Assembly (NCBI GenBank): GCA_964247055.1
Contig: OZ176051.1
Location: 5,580,001 to 5,644,000, forward strand
Reading direction: 5' to 3'
Origin: Paragordius varius
Lineage: Eukaryota > Nematomorpha
DNA length: 64,000 bases
The stretch's first letter is position 1. The number at the start of each line of letters is the position of its first letter. Shown one piece after another: positions 1 to 13,169 of this stretch. The position numbers and the translations under genes are program-made. The notes below the pieces were generated by a model. The model made no database searches. It was not told where the DNA came from and worked only from the letters and a program-made list of their open reading frames with translations.

Positions 1-963
1 ACAAACTATGGTAAGATGATATAGGAATTTCTTGAATTAATAATTTGCATTTACGGCAATTGACTAATAAATATTCCAGACAATGGATGACAAAATTTAT
101 GATTCCATCAATATCTTTGAGGTGTTTTCTACAAAAAAAATTAATAAATATTAATAAATAAAAATTAAATTGATAAAAATTAAATTGATAAAAATCTCTT
201 GTTGACAGCATTGTTAAACCTTTTGGTTGTTTGTAACATTTTTCCAAACAATTTAATTTCGTCCACGCACACATCCAATTTGGCTTCTATGGTGTCACGC
301 AATTTTTCATTGTCCAGATAAGTACCAATCCAACTTATACTCTCATGAAAACTGGCAATATCCAAAGAGAATTCGGAAATTTTCTATATTTTATGAATAA
401 TATCATTATAAAGTGTAATTCACACGGAAAATTTAAATGGTTTTAAAGTTGATGATGAGGCGTTTAAAATATATAATCGAAATAAGCCTTAATAATTAAA
501 ATGTGCGACGTTTATTGTTATAAGTGTCTTGACTCGTTTTAAACAATCTAGTATATTAGATAAATGTAGTATAATAATAAAACACTATATTTTTCTTTAA
601 TATAATGGGGGTTTTCAATTTAGATTCGATTAAAGTAAGCCACCTAAGAAATGTCAAAAATTTTCGATTGATTAAACTCACCTAACTATCACATCATACA
701 AAATAAAATTGGGTCAACTAAAAAATTGGGAGGTAATCGCTACAAACAATTATAAATATACTTAAATTTGGCAAAACTCACAAACGAATATAATATCAGG
801 TGTTTTACTTTATTTTGATTATATGGCGTTTGATTCATGAAATCACCGACTCTGGGGTATTTTTGTTTTAAAATATACATATATGTGCTTGTAACAGACG
901 TGCATTTAACATTCAAGTTTTATGGTGAGGCAAACGCATGTAATCAGAAATTATAAATTATGT

Positions 964-994
<31 letters not shown>

Positions 995-3066
995 AAAATG
1001 TTAATATACGCGGGGACAGCTTTAAGACAATTAACAAAAACATTCAATCAAAAAACATCAAAGACACCAGAAATTTAATTGTCGGTCGAGAATGCACTAC
1101 GTTAAATTATATAAATTTTTGGCTACAAATACCTATTGGTCAATTATTTTTTGAAAATTATTATGTGTTTTAAGGGCTGAACACCATAAAACTCGACATA
1201 TTATTAGGATCAAATTTATAATAAAACCTCATAATGATTAAAAAGCTGTATAACAAAATATTTAAAAGTTTTATATTGACAAGAAAAATTTAATCTATAT
1301 ATATATATATTTATTAATGGCTTTGTGATCTGTTTCTGGAAAACCAGTAGACCCATTCAAATCCAAATATCGAAAAAATATAATTATTAATAAATGCCCC
1401 GACAATAGCGTCGCCCTTTTTTGAATAAGGCCCCCAGTTCGGGTCCACCCCGTGTAAAAAACGGGTTTTTTGAAAGCAGAAGTCCAAAAAATGGTGTCTT
1501 TGAGACAATTTTCGGACAACGTGTGGACCATTTAATTTCAAATATGATATTTGTTTTATTTTCGATTGCGCCGTCGGCTCGTTTTTTTAATTTAGACCCT
1601 CTTTTTACCCGCTCCCCCCGTAAAATGCCATTTTTTTCAAAAAACAAAGTCCACAAAAATAATTTTTTGAATCTATTTTTTGCCCAAGGTATAAGACCGG
1701 AAAAATTCAATAAGGCCACGTATTACCTTTTAAAAGGCAAAAATAAATTTTCGAGCTTTTCTTTGATGATAGCTGCTGAATAAGAAGCTACCCGCGAAAA
1801 ACTGGCTCGTAATACCGAAATAGCGTGCTTTTGGGGCTATTCAGAAAACAGGCCATATGAGTTCAATAGCTGCTTAAAGTATTAGCCGTTAAAAGGCAAA
1901 AATTTAAGTCGAGCGGTTTTTAAAATTAGCCGTTAATAAGGCCTTTAGGCCCTAAAAAATGAGCTATGATTAAACTATTATTTAGTTTCGAAGCCATTCT
2001 TCCTTTGAAGCCATATTTCAAAAAACTTATGAGACTATGGAAGTCAATAAGGGTCTAAAATATTTTACCCTTTAAAAACAAGTATTTTAGTATTGGGGTT
2101 ATTTCATAAGAAAAGTTCCCTGAAAAATTCGCCGCCATAGAACAATTTTTTTGGTTTTGAAGCAATATTTCCTAGAACTTATAGGAACATATGGACATTA
2201 CAATTCCAGATATTTTCCATATAAAGACAAAAATTTGCCCGACGCTTTTTATACCTGCCTCTGGATAAGAAGCTACCCGTTAAAAACTGTGCCATAGAAT
2301 TTAAAACTTATGCTATACGAGCTCATTTAAAGTTCGAAATATTATTCCCAACTAGGTGAAAAGTCAGGCGTTTTATTAGCCGTTAATTTGGGGCCATTAT
2401 GCCCTTAAAATACGGCATCATATAATGATTATTTAGTGTTGGGATGTTTCGAATAACCCATGAGACGATGGTCTCCAAGATATTCCAAATATTTTCCCTA
2501 TATAGGCAAAAAATTTAAAGCGCTTTTTCCATATAGGCCTATGGGTAGGTGTCCGGTTTAAAACAGAGACGCCATACAAAAATGGTATGGCTTTGGAGCT
2601 TGCACAAACATTAAGAAGCCATACGAGCTCATTAAAGACTTTAAAGATTACCCATAAAAAGATAAAAATTAAAGTATAGCGCTTTTTTCCGTTAGCCGTC
2701 AATTTGGGGCCTTTACACCAGGAAACAATAGTATGAATGCACCGTTTTGAAAAACTAATGAGATCATAGCTATTAATCGGGCTGCGTAGCAGCATGAGAT
2801 TTACGTTAGTTAATTACAAATAAATAACAATTCTTTAAATTTTATCGAGATAATATATAACTTTTTTATTTATATGAAATGGAATGGATAATGTTTTAGT
2901 ATAAAAATATAAAATTTTGAGGTATCGAATTTATATTAAAATGAAAATTGAACTAAATCATATATGTATAATAATTACCTTCAAATGATTTTCATGAATA
3001 GCACTCCCATTGGTTATGGAAAATTCATTTTGTAACATAGACACCTCACCTTTCATGTGGAGATTG
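1..3066 (-). CDS. Unrecognised multi-exon gene, 3' part outside window (weak ATRIP resemblance)
   Basis: Three exons can be supported on the minus strand: 2979-3066, 220-383 and 1-128, the last running off the window edge. Each has an AG acceptor, and the two that end inside the window have GT donors. Phases agree if they are joined in this order (0 between the first and second, 2 between the second and third). The first exon reads NLHMKGEVSMLQNEF and on to HENHLK; the second is helical and charged (KLRDTIEAKLDVCVDEIKLF); the third is hydrophobic with cysteines (INFVIHCLEYLLVNCRKC). The KGEVSML stretch recalls the end of the coiled coil in the checkpoint protein ATRIP, but the rest gives no clear match, so the function is open. 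Other exons may lie between 383 and 2979, or upstream. A Helitron occupies most of the large intron. The start codon was not found. Confidence 0.55.
384..1293. other. Gene-poor AT-rich stretch, probably intronic
   Basis: No exon could be supported here. It contains a (TA)n tract at about 965-991. A minus-strand open stretch near 1175-1240 with an acceptor is too weak to call. If the three exons of the left-hand gene belong together, this is part of its large intron. Confidence 0.5.
1294..2809 (+). mobile_element. Non-autonomous Helitron, copy 1
   Basis: The element begins TCTATATAT after an A and ends TTAG before a T, with the hairpin GCTGC-GTA-GCAGC (2781-2793) 12 bases before the terminal TTAG. 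This is the Helitron layout: 5' TC, a short 3' hairpin, CTRR end, insertion between A and T; here CTAG has decayed to TTAG. There are no inverted repeats or target duplication, as expected for the family. The interior carries GC-richer blocks shared with the second copy, such as AATAGCGTCGCCC and CCCGTTTTTT-like motifs. Short open frames inside are not conserved between copies and are not genes. No Rep/helicase is present. Confidence 0.72.
2781..2793 (+). repeat. 3' terminal hairpin of Helitron copy 1
   Basis: GCTGCGTAGCAGC folds as a 5-bp stem with a 3-nt loop. It is the subterminal hairpin that Helitrons use as a termination signal. The identical hairpin is found at 7071-7083 in the second copy. 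Confidence 0.75.
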
Positions 3067-6000
3067 CTGTAAGAAAAGTGAAAAAGTTAAATTTGTTTGA
3101 AATGTATATGTATTATAGCAATTAAGCTAATTCATATTTGAGGACAGTTTTTCAATGATGAATTAAGGAACATTTTAATTAAATGTGCTTAGAATTAGGT
3201 ATATTTTTCTGTAAAAATGTGACATTTCAGTTAATATTAGGTGTAATCCCCACTGGCAAACATACACATCACTATAAAGAAATTAAGTTCAAAGCAAATT
3301 CATTTGAAAAATCTTTATTTCTAAATGAAAAATTTAATTTTTTACTTTATCTCTGTTAATTGAATTTCATAAAGTTTGAAATGCATTAAAAAATGTCATA
3401 TATAGTTATTAAGGATAATTAAATTATAATTATTTGTGCCGCTAAAATTAGACGTTTAGACTCTTTGTAATGCTTTGTGATAGAGAAATTTGTGCAACAC
3501 ATATATCCTTTCTGTTTTCATCAAATTGTGTGTTACAAAAAAAAATTGTTAATATCATGAAACCTTACAAAAATATAATTACATAATTGCATTAATATAC
3601 GCGTATGATAACAACGAAAACCGTTGTGAAAGTTATAAAGATTGGTATGTTTAAAATAATCTGAAAAAGTTAAAAAAATAGAAAAAGTATAAATTTTACG
3701 TTTAAATATCTCAAGATATCAATACTTTATTACTGTTTTGCGGTAATTGTACCCACAAATACTCATTATAAGTTTTTGGCCGTCAAATTTTTTTTAAATT
3801 TTTTGTTAGATCGTCAAAAAATAACATAAAGATCCGGTTAAAAAATTGTTAACATGAGATTTTAGGATTTGTTTGTTTAAAAGGGATTTGGGTACAACTT
3901 GAAAATTAATTATTAAATTATTTATACGAAAGGATATGATAAAAATTCGAGCTTGATTTATTTTAGAAAAAGTGTTTTTCATGTATATTTCAGTCTTTTA
4001 TCCGTTTATACTTTAAAACTATATTCCACCTCTTAAAAATATTCATTAAATTAAAACAAAGTATGCTTTTTTTAAAATTTTATGCCATAATAAAGCACAT
4101 ATTAAGGTTCGGATTGCGTATCGGGCATTTGTTCATTAAAGAATTTAAAAATTTGATACTATCTGAGTCTACATCTAATATTTAAAATTTATTAAAATTT
4201 TGTTTACCTTTTTTATAGTTCATGATTATTTGCATAATGTGTGCTAATTTTGCGATTATATAGTTATTACCACACATCTGAAAAACGTAAATGACTCATA
4301 GGCAGCAAATTAATATTATCTGATATATTTAATTGAAATATCCTCAGAATATTTTTTAATTGCACTATAATTTAGTATATTGAACATATATGTACACTCT
4401 ATAGATAGATAAATAAAAAATCCCTAAAATTTCAAGAAGTTTATCATATAAGAATATATAAATATTATGCAAATATAGTTAAAATTATACTACTTTATGG
4501 AATCAAAGAATTATGTTTTAGTGATATCAAAAAACTTAAATTTAGTCGTGTGTCTGTATCCTACACCTTCATATGTTTAGCTTTAACTTCGGCTAAAACG
4601 TAGGACTAAGTTAAAACAAATTCATAAATAATTTAGTATGCAGTAAAAAAACATTTTTATTTAATACAAAATGTTGGACCTTGTATATTAAAGTTTTACA
4701 ATGCATAATAAACTTGAATTTTGTGGATGTAATACATACTTTACCTAGGAATTCAAGATAGGCGATATTGTTTCATGCATAGTCCCTGTTTTAATTTTAA
4801 AAGCTTCTTCGTACGATCAAAGAATAATAATTCAGTAAAACAAAATAGATAATAAATAAGAAATGTAGATATTTTTACTAAAAATTTGTCATTTTGGGGT
4901 AGTATGTTTTATCTCAAATCATATAAATTTGAAAATAAACGTTTTTACTAATTAAAATGCGAGATAAAATAACGGTAAAATGTATGCATATAAATGTATT
5001 GATTTACAGCAAATAATTTCTACACCTGTATGATAATGAAATAAAAGATGAAGTAGGAGATCTAACTCCGAAATCATTTTTTATTTACCATTTACTATAT
5101 CACTTTACACTTTTTATTGCTATTTTTATCGATTATTTATTATATTGAGAATTTTATTTATTAATGTATTCTGCTATATATTAGCGTAGGATATAATTAA
5201 GTATGCACTGAAAACCAGGGCCTAGTTAAGCCAAACTATTGTCTATTATTGTATTTAAAGTAAAACCTTTTATACATTTAATAATGAAAATAATTAAATA
5301 TTTGTCATGCAATATATTTTAATTTTTAAACCTATATACATATCAATAATTAAAAAGTCCTATTTTCGCTTTCTACGGTAAGAGATTCTAAAAAAATTGT
5401 ATAAAAACACCAGCCATTTCAATTATAAACTGTGGTTATATAATCTGATATAAAGGGTAAGTATCTATATAATGCCAGGAATTACAACAATTTTACGACG
5501 ATTTTTTTCGTATTTTTGCTAGGGTAATCATATCTAGTGTTGTAAATCTGTAACGGCACAGGAGCTACGGTTGGATTAAGCATGGTTAAGTTTAGATTAT
5601 TCGATTGGGTCAAGGTTTGCAAATATAATTTTAACCAATGACCAGCACGATTTGAACCGTGGACATGGCGATTAAATCGTAGAATCGAAAATGATAAATA
5701 TTATCGAGATAATCATATAATAGAGAATTATATTTATTAGTGTGAAGGTCATGCGGTTTTACTAGTCATATTGGTAAATATATAAAAATCGTTGATGTTA
5801 GGCACATTACTCGGTTCCCAAAAATAAATGTTAAAAAATCATCTATAATTCGTTAGTTAAGAGCTTCAGGAAATGAATATTGAAATCATAAATTTGAGTA
5901 AAATTTTAGAATAAGGTTATATTAATACTTAAGTTATTAGCCAAAATTAAAAAAACGTAATTAGGTCATAACAAATTAAGTATAGTGGAGGGAAAACTCG

Positions 6001-6182
6001 AGTTAATTTATTTTTTAATAATTATCATAAATCCTAAAACGCAAAATATTATCAATAAAACATTTTTTCAGAGTCTTTGAAGGACATACAGGAATCAAAA
6101 ATAAAAAATCGTCTTTTGGCGTCAATTTGAATTATTTAACTTGATTTTGTGCGTAAAAGATTTAAATTACATTAATATATAA
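3067..6182. other. Gene-poor AT-rich region
   Basis: No convincing gene was seen in these 3.1 kb. The only candidate is a minus-strand open segment at 4208-4277 with an AG acceptor and GT donor, reading MCGNNYIIAKLAHIMQ and on. It could be an upstream exon of the left-hand gene, but its end phase does not fit the next known exon directly. The rest is simple AT-rich sequence. Confidence 0.5.
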
Positions 6183-7099
6183 TCTATATATTTATAAAAT
6201 GGAAAATGCTGGCTTTGTGATCTGGTACAGGAAAACCGGTAGACCCAATCAAATCCAAATATCGAAAAAATATAATCATTAATAAATGTCCCGACAATAG
6301 CTTCGCCCTTTTTTTGAAATAGGCCCCCAGTTCGGGCCCACCCCGTATGAAAAACGGGTTTTTTTAAAAAACAGAAGTCCACAAAAATAATTTTTTAAAT
6401 CGATTTTTCGCCCTAGGTATGAGACCGTAAAAATTCTATATGGATTCCACGTATTCCCTGTTAAAAGGCAAAAATTTTAGTCTACCGTTTATTTGATGAT
6501 AGCTGCTGGGTAAGGAGCTACCCGCTAAAAACTGATTTTTCATATAACTTTGTGATCTGTTTCCGGAAAACCGGTGAACCCAATCAAATCCAAACATCGA
6601 AAAAATTTAATCATTAATGAATGTCCCGACAATAGCTTCGCCCTTTTTTGGAATTAGGTCCCCAGTTTGGGCCCACCCCGTGTGAAAAATGGGTTAAGTC
6701 AATTTTTTGGAGAACGTGTTGGACCATTCAATTTCAAATATGATTTTTGTTTACTTATTTTTGATCGCGCTGAACACAGTCGACTCACTTTTTTGATTTA
6801 GGCCCTCTTTTTACCTGCTACCCCCGTAAAATGCCATTTTTTTCAAAAAAAAACAAAGTCCACAAAAATATTTTTTTGATTGTATTTTTTTGCCCATGGT
6901 ATGAGACTGTAAAAATTCGAGAAAGATTTTTCGTATTGCCTGTTAAAAGGCAAAAATTTTAGTCAAGCGTTTCCTTCATGATAGATGCTGAGTAAGGAGT
7001 ATCTATCATATGTATAGCATTCGAACTCCCCCCCCCCCCCCCCCCCCAGAAGTCCGAAGGACTTCCTCGGGCTGCGTAGCAGCACGAGATTCACGCTAG
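6183..7099 (+). mobile_element. Non-autonomous Helitron, copy 2
   Basis: It starts TCTATATAT after an A and ends in an intact CTAG (7096-7099) before a T, with the same GCTGC-GTA-GCAGC hairpin (7071-7083). A second small palindrome, AGTCCGAAGGACT, sits just upstream. The body contains two tandem internal copies of a block beginning CTTTGTGATCTG (about 6214 and 6547), so it has undergone internal duplication. A 20-C run lies near its 3' end. Non-coding. Confidence 0.8.
7028..7047 (+). repeat. Poly-C tract, 20 C
   Basis: An uninterrupted run of 20 cytosines sits in a roughly 75% A+T context inside the 3' part of Helitron copy 2. It is a likely G-quadruplex former on the minus strand and also a plausible sequencing or assembly trouble spot. 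Confidence 0.85.
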
Positions 7100-7348
7100 T
7101 TTACTATATATATGGAGCTTACTCAATATATTACGTTCAAAAAATGATTTAAGCCTTATATAAAAAAATAATTTTTTTTAATTTGCACCAAAGCGGAAGT
7201 AACGTAAAATCTTTACGAATCATCCATCAACTAACAATACAATTCGAGGAAAAACGTTCTATCCACTCAGTTTTTTGATTAAGGGGGTTTTTATGTACCA
7301 AGGCCGAGATCAATAGCAAAGAAATATTCAATCACTTTATCGTATATA

Positions 7349-10300
7349 TTATTTATTTTGAGTAAATTTATCAGTTCTTACAAGCAATTTATATATGACA
7401 AATGCTAAAAATTTATCTAAATGATCCATAGCTCCGCGCTGTATCCATTTAGGAATGGTTAAACGTGCATGATTAAAACCCAATTTTTGAAGTATAAAAT
7501 CTACGCCATACGCTTCTAATTGCTGCCCTTTCCATGAAATTATTCTAATAATAAACATAAATAATAATTTAGAAAACAAAAAAAAATATTTATGTAAGAG
7601 AACCAATATATTATAATTAATGTGGTGAATTGCGAAAAAACGGTATATAACTCATTAATAAAATTATATTAATGGTAATCCATGACAAAACTAAACGATT
7701 ATAGAGCGATTTTTTGGGTAATCTAAAATTTCACTTCTTTAATATGACGCAAAAAACACGTGTTAAGGGGCCAAAACAAATGGCCTGGCCTCGATATTTT
7801 CATTTTTTGTAAGTTTTAATTCCAATTTAGAAAATTCTTTATGTAAATTATCATAAAAATTTCCTCATTGTTTTTATTTTTCAAAAAAAACTGTTGCAAA
7901 CCTTATTAAAAATTATTGCAGCCCAAATGCGGGCTGTGGGTTAGGTTAAAAATATAAAAACCCAAATTTAGTTAACTAAATATTTTTTACAATGGTGTCC
8001 ATTAAACTATTTACCGTGTTATTTATTTCAGTAAAGAATATCACACATACTTTATCGCAATAAATGTGAATTATAATCCGGAATCTGATTGTGTCAAAAT
8101 AATTTCATGTAACATAAACTTTACGTATAAATTATTAATAAAATATACTGAGATTTTTTAACCCATCAATGGGCGTTTTATTTTAAACTTATACATTTAG
8201 TTAGGTTTCCTTAAAAGATCAAATTTTATACATTAAGAACGATCAAGTTATTCCCTAAATTATTGAAACAAAATTGGATTTTATAAAATCAATTGTAGGT
8301 TTTAAAAATTGGTTTAAATATAGGTCAATAATATGTATCCTTTTATTAAATTTAAAACAAAAATTTTATGATGTCTCTTATTTCAAAGAAATTAATTCCA
8401 CCTTAAAGTTGGTTCAAGTTTCCACGTACGACATGTAAACGATCTAAAATCATCGTGAACTTGCTTTATATTTTCTGTGGCGTAGGAAACCGGACTTGAT
8501 GTTAGTTTTTGTCCTATGTATAAAATTAAATTGATTAAGTAAGCGATATAATTTTATTCAATTTGTATATAAACGATTTAGAAAAGAGAAAAAAAACCAA
8601 AATTTTTTGAGCTATAAGATATGATTAAATCATGTAGAAAAGCCAGCAATTCTGCATCTACAGACACAAGGATATGACTATCGAAATCGGATAAAAAGTC
8701 ATAATGGACTTGAAAATTGGTGATTGATTTATTTTCATCTATTTATCATTCAATAATAAATAAAGGAATTAGATTTTCTATCAAACAGTATCCATTTTAA
8801 TGGTTGGTTATTTCACACAATTGGGTAATTCGCAATCCAGTAGTGTATGGAATAAACAACAAAATATTTAATAAATAATTTTTTCCTTTCTTTTTTCCAT
8901 AGAATACTGTGTTGCAGCCCTACTATAGTGTGAAATCAATCATAAAATTATTATATAATATATTTTTTATGCGTTATTGAAATATAATATCAAATTTAAA
9001 GAGAAAGCATTTAAAGTAAAAGGCTAACATTTTTTAGAACATATTTTATAAATAATGATTATCCATAAAATTATCGTTTTGGATTGCGAAACAAGCAAAA
9101 AAGGAATGTTGTTGTAATTATTTATTTCACAATTGATGATAATAATAATATAGGATATGTGGGAAAATATGGGAGGAAAAACATGATACTAAAATTTATC
9201 CTTTACTTTCTATGTTTTGTAATTATAGTTTTTAAATTATTACCAGTTAAAGAAGTAATATCGATCAAATGCTCAGTTCGTAAGCTTAATTGCAATTTTG
9301 GTAAAGAAAATATGGTGTCTGATGACATATTCCGGAATTCTTTGGCACCTATTGTTTTGATTCCCGTGGTAGGAAGAAAATTATCCACATCTAAAAACAT
9401 AATAAAAAACAGTTAAAGGTGCTCCTAAGAAATAAACTTACAATATTATAGGTTAATGATAAAAAAGAGACATGTTACTGAAAGAAATTTATATAACTGC
9501 TAGTTGAATATAAATAGGTTTTCGACAGATTAAAATTAATAAATGAAATGTTTAACCATCTATGGAGCTTTTAAAGAATGCATAATTGCACCATTCCTGG
9601 ATCGAGGATGACTTGGGTGGAACGTAATTACCGCGTGTAATTTTCATAATTACGGCCATTTCACTACATACCTAAGTCATTAAACAAAAATTAACGTACT
9701 TTCTTATTTTGTTAAATTTATTACAAAGTTTTGTGATAGTTTCCTTATCAAGATATCATTTATATTAAAACCAATGATCGGATAAGACTTACATATTTAT
9801 TGGGTTCAGAATCTTCTCGCCCAAGTTGAAACACAAAATTTTGATCTATATCAAGCTCGGGTAGCATAGCTAACAAATATAATTATAAATTAACCAATAT
9901 TTTACAATTAACAACAAATATGATGTATATATATTCTAATAAAATATACCCATAATTTCTGTATTTATGATTAAACTATTAGCATTATTTTCCGAAGCGG
10001 AACTATTATTCACCGCACTTTTGTTTGCTACTACACATGTCGTTTGAAAATTTGGTCCAGAGTTAACGGAGGTAAACACTGCATTTATTTGTCTCATACT
10101 GAAGATTGCCCACGTTTTGGAACGGAAATTTATACCATAGAAACAAGCAAGAGATAGGTGATTCCCTTGAAACGAATAAGAACCACCAAGCATCAATGGA
10201 ACTTTTTTGTCTGAACTCGAAAATCTAACCTATATATATACATATATATATAGTTTCTCATCATAAAAATTTTTTAAACGGTAATGAAGTACATAATCAT

Positions 10301-13169
10301 GGTATACTAAAAAAACAAAATAGTTTCAAGTCAAATAACGAGCAATAAGTGTTAATAAGCTCAAAATTTGTAACAATTATCATATTAACGAAAGATGTAC
10401 ACGCATTAAGTGCAAATATTGTTATTTAGGCTTAATCTGGGTAATTTTAAGTAAAATTTTCAAAGAAAAAATGTCTACTGAATATCTAAAATCATTATAC
10501 CCTTTTTTGAAACAGTTTTCTAATTTTAAGCCAATAACCATATTGTGAAGCGAATAACGGTGATATAGTAATATCGGATATATCATTGCCTAATCATAAT
10601 AAAAATATTATATAGAAAATCATGCTATATTTTAAATAACTTATGGAAAAAAACAAATATCCAGACCCACCTAATAGGTTTCCAATAGCATTTCGACGAT
10701 TTATATTGATAGGAAGCGAATTTATACTAGTGTCGTTTGTTAAAGGAACAGTATTCTAAAATAAAATAAATACCATATAATCTATTTTATAAAGATTATT
10801 ATTTTATATAAAAAAACTACCGTTTTGAAAACTGAAGCCTTTGATACATAGATGTGAGGCAACATAGATAACCCACTTTGGAACTGCTGTTGAAAAAATT
10901 CCCGTATTTTTGACACCATTTTAATTAAATCATTTTGCGTAGATTGACAAATAAGGAGTTGGAAATGATCCCATTTAAGTGTAGTGTGAAACCGAATAGT
11001 TGAAAATCTAAAAAAAATCGCAGTGTGACAAAGATAGGTTAAAAATTGGTTGGGTATCTAAAATCTTGATGTAAAATGGTAGTATTTTAGGAATAAGGCT
11101 CAAAAACCTGATTATAGACCACGGAGATGAGTTTAATAATAAAAAATTTTACAGGCTTCCGTCACAAAAATTTATAATATTTTTTTATTTTCAATACTTA
11201 CATGCAAGACTGATTAGGTAGAGCCTGGCTTTCGATATCATCGGTAACGTGTGATTTTAGTTGTGAGACACGAGCTATAATTACAGTGTTTCCCATATAA
11301 TCCATACGAAGTTGGAGTGCATGTAGTAAAGCGTTCATAACCCGATTAGTTAAATGAGTTTGTGGTTCATAACAATAAATATGGCCTAAGTAACAAAATT
11401 ATTTATTGCTATTAAGGGTGTAATTTGTGCATAGAGCAAGAAATCGAATGTATTTAAGTATGTACGAAATTTTGTACATTTAATTTTAGCAAAAAGTGAG
11501 CGAATTGTTAATACAAATACAGTATGCACTTTTATGCCAGTTTTTTCTCATCATAACTGGTCAATAGGCATCACAGTAGTGTATGGGAAAAAGGACAAAA
11601 TGTTGACGCTAAAAACATTTTTTGCCTATCTTAAATTACTTTGATTAATTCATAACATCTATTGTATATTACAAATTGACCAACAATATGTGAACAGCCC
11701 GCCGAAAAATAGATAAAAAGAATACAAATAAATACAATCGATTAAAATTCAAAAATTATCTTAATATGAGTAAACCAAAAGGTGCATGCTGTATTTTTTT
11801 TTGATAGCCCTGTTGTTCTTGTTACTGTTTTATACAGTAAAACAAAAGATGAATAGTTGAATATAAATCTATGATTAAAATATAAAAAAATAATTTATTA
11901 TATAGAGGTAAGTTAAGAAAGCAGACGAGAAAGCTTTGGTATATATGGGTGGTAGTGTATTGTGGTCATAGAATAAAATAATTAATGGTTTTTTTTTCGT
12001 AAATCTTGCATGCTTTATTCATTATTTATTAGTAATTAATGACCTATTATTTTAGGTATTTGTTATTATTGATGTAGTTTTCCGGGGATATCCATATAAA
12101 TAATTTAGTTTAATTTTAAATTACAAACTAATCACTAGTTTTTTCGACCGAAAGTATTTTTTTGACAAAAATATAAATTAATGTATACCATCTTGGTAAA
12201 AATTGACGACCTCAAGATCACCACCAACGATTCCACTTTTGGCGTCAAAAGTTGAATTTCCTAATCGGAACAAGAATTTGATGTCTCGAGCCTGATTTGA
12301 GTTAAGGTAACATCGCGATGAGAATCCCCAATTTTTTGAGTCCCATCTAAAGATATATTTAATCCCGTAAAATTTGTGAAGAAATCGTAAGGAAAGTTTT
12401 TAATAAGGTTAAAAATACAAAAAAATTGATTTAAATTAAATAATTACTGTATATTCCCCATCACATTCCCCATATTCATATGTATACCAACTTTTTCGAT
12501 CTGCACCCCAAATATTAAAAGTGATTCCCAAATGATAGGACCTTTATTTGAATTTAAGTTAGGCCCCTGATCTAAAATAATTATTGATGTGAAGTTCAAA
12601 TCAAAATAAAATTATAAAAATTGATTTTATGTGAAATACCATTTGTTATAGGTTCATTTTGTTGTTTAGATTTTTTGATGGGCTCTGTAGGCAAAGAGTT
12701 TGGCTCAGTATAATCCTTGTATTGTCCAGCTATACATGTTATATATAAATTAAAAATCTTTATGATTTGCAATTTTTTAAGCATAAAAATCATTATTAAT
12801 ACCATGTTCCCCCAACAATAACCGTTTGGCTATTGATTTCCTATACCAAGCTTTGGGGAATACAAGTATTTCACCCAATCGACGCATATCATACCTGAAT
12901 GACGCAAAACCAAAATTGCAAAGCCCTATCACATAATGTACATAAATATTAATATTTACAGAAATAAACACAAATTATAAAACTATATTACCCATTAATT
13001 TATTAAATTTATATATTTAGCTGAATTATAAAGTTAAACCTGAAACATAGATGATATATTTTTGATTATTCATTTTATTAAAGCGTGTTTTCCGTTTATC
13101 CTTGACGTCAAAATCTTTGGTATGGCACGGCTTTATTTCTTCAACATATCTTTTACGACATACATTTAC
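7349..13169 (-). other. BLTP1: BLTP1 exon map, exons 59-74
   Basis: Exons: 13040-13169, 12803-12925, 12640-12729, 12448-12571, 12189-12346, 11212-11395, 10821-11007, 10671-10755, 10501-10589, 9950-10229, 9793-9869, 9557-9671, 9244-9390, 8598-8708, 8402-8513, 7349-7544. Anchors: FASFRYDMRRLGEIL, IHMNMGNVMGN, KSGIVGGDLEV, TLKWDHFQLLI, NHLSLACFYGINFRSK, VIMKITRGN, TIFSLPKLQLSL, VDAELLAFLHDLI, FTCRTWKLEPTLR, FILQKLGFNHARLTIPKW. Longer introns at 7545-8401 and 11396-12188 show no recognisable element. Confidence 0.88.

Noticed and set aside
1421-1783. Open frames on both strands of Helitron copy 1
   Set aside because: They are not conserved in copy 2 and lack any known domain.
5640-5690. tRNA-like T-arm (GGTTCAAATCG on the minus strand)
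   Set aside because: The T-stem pairs only four bases and no acceptor, D or anticodon arms fit around it.
8830-11830. Similar CAGTAGTGTATGG motifs near 8841 and 11571, each followed by AGCCCT about 70-240 bp later
   Set aside because: They might be two copies of a small MITE, but no inverted ends or target duplication could be defined.
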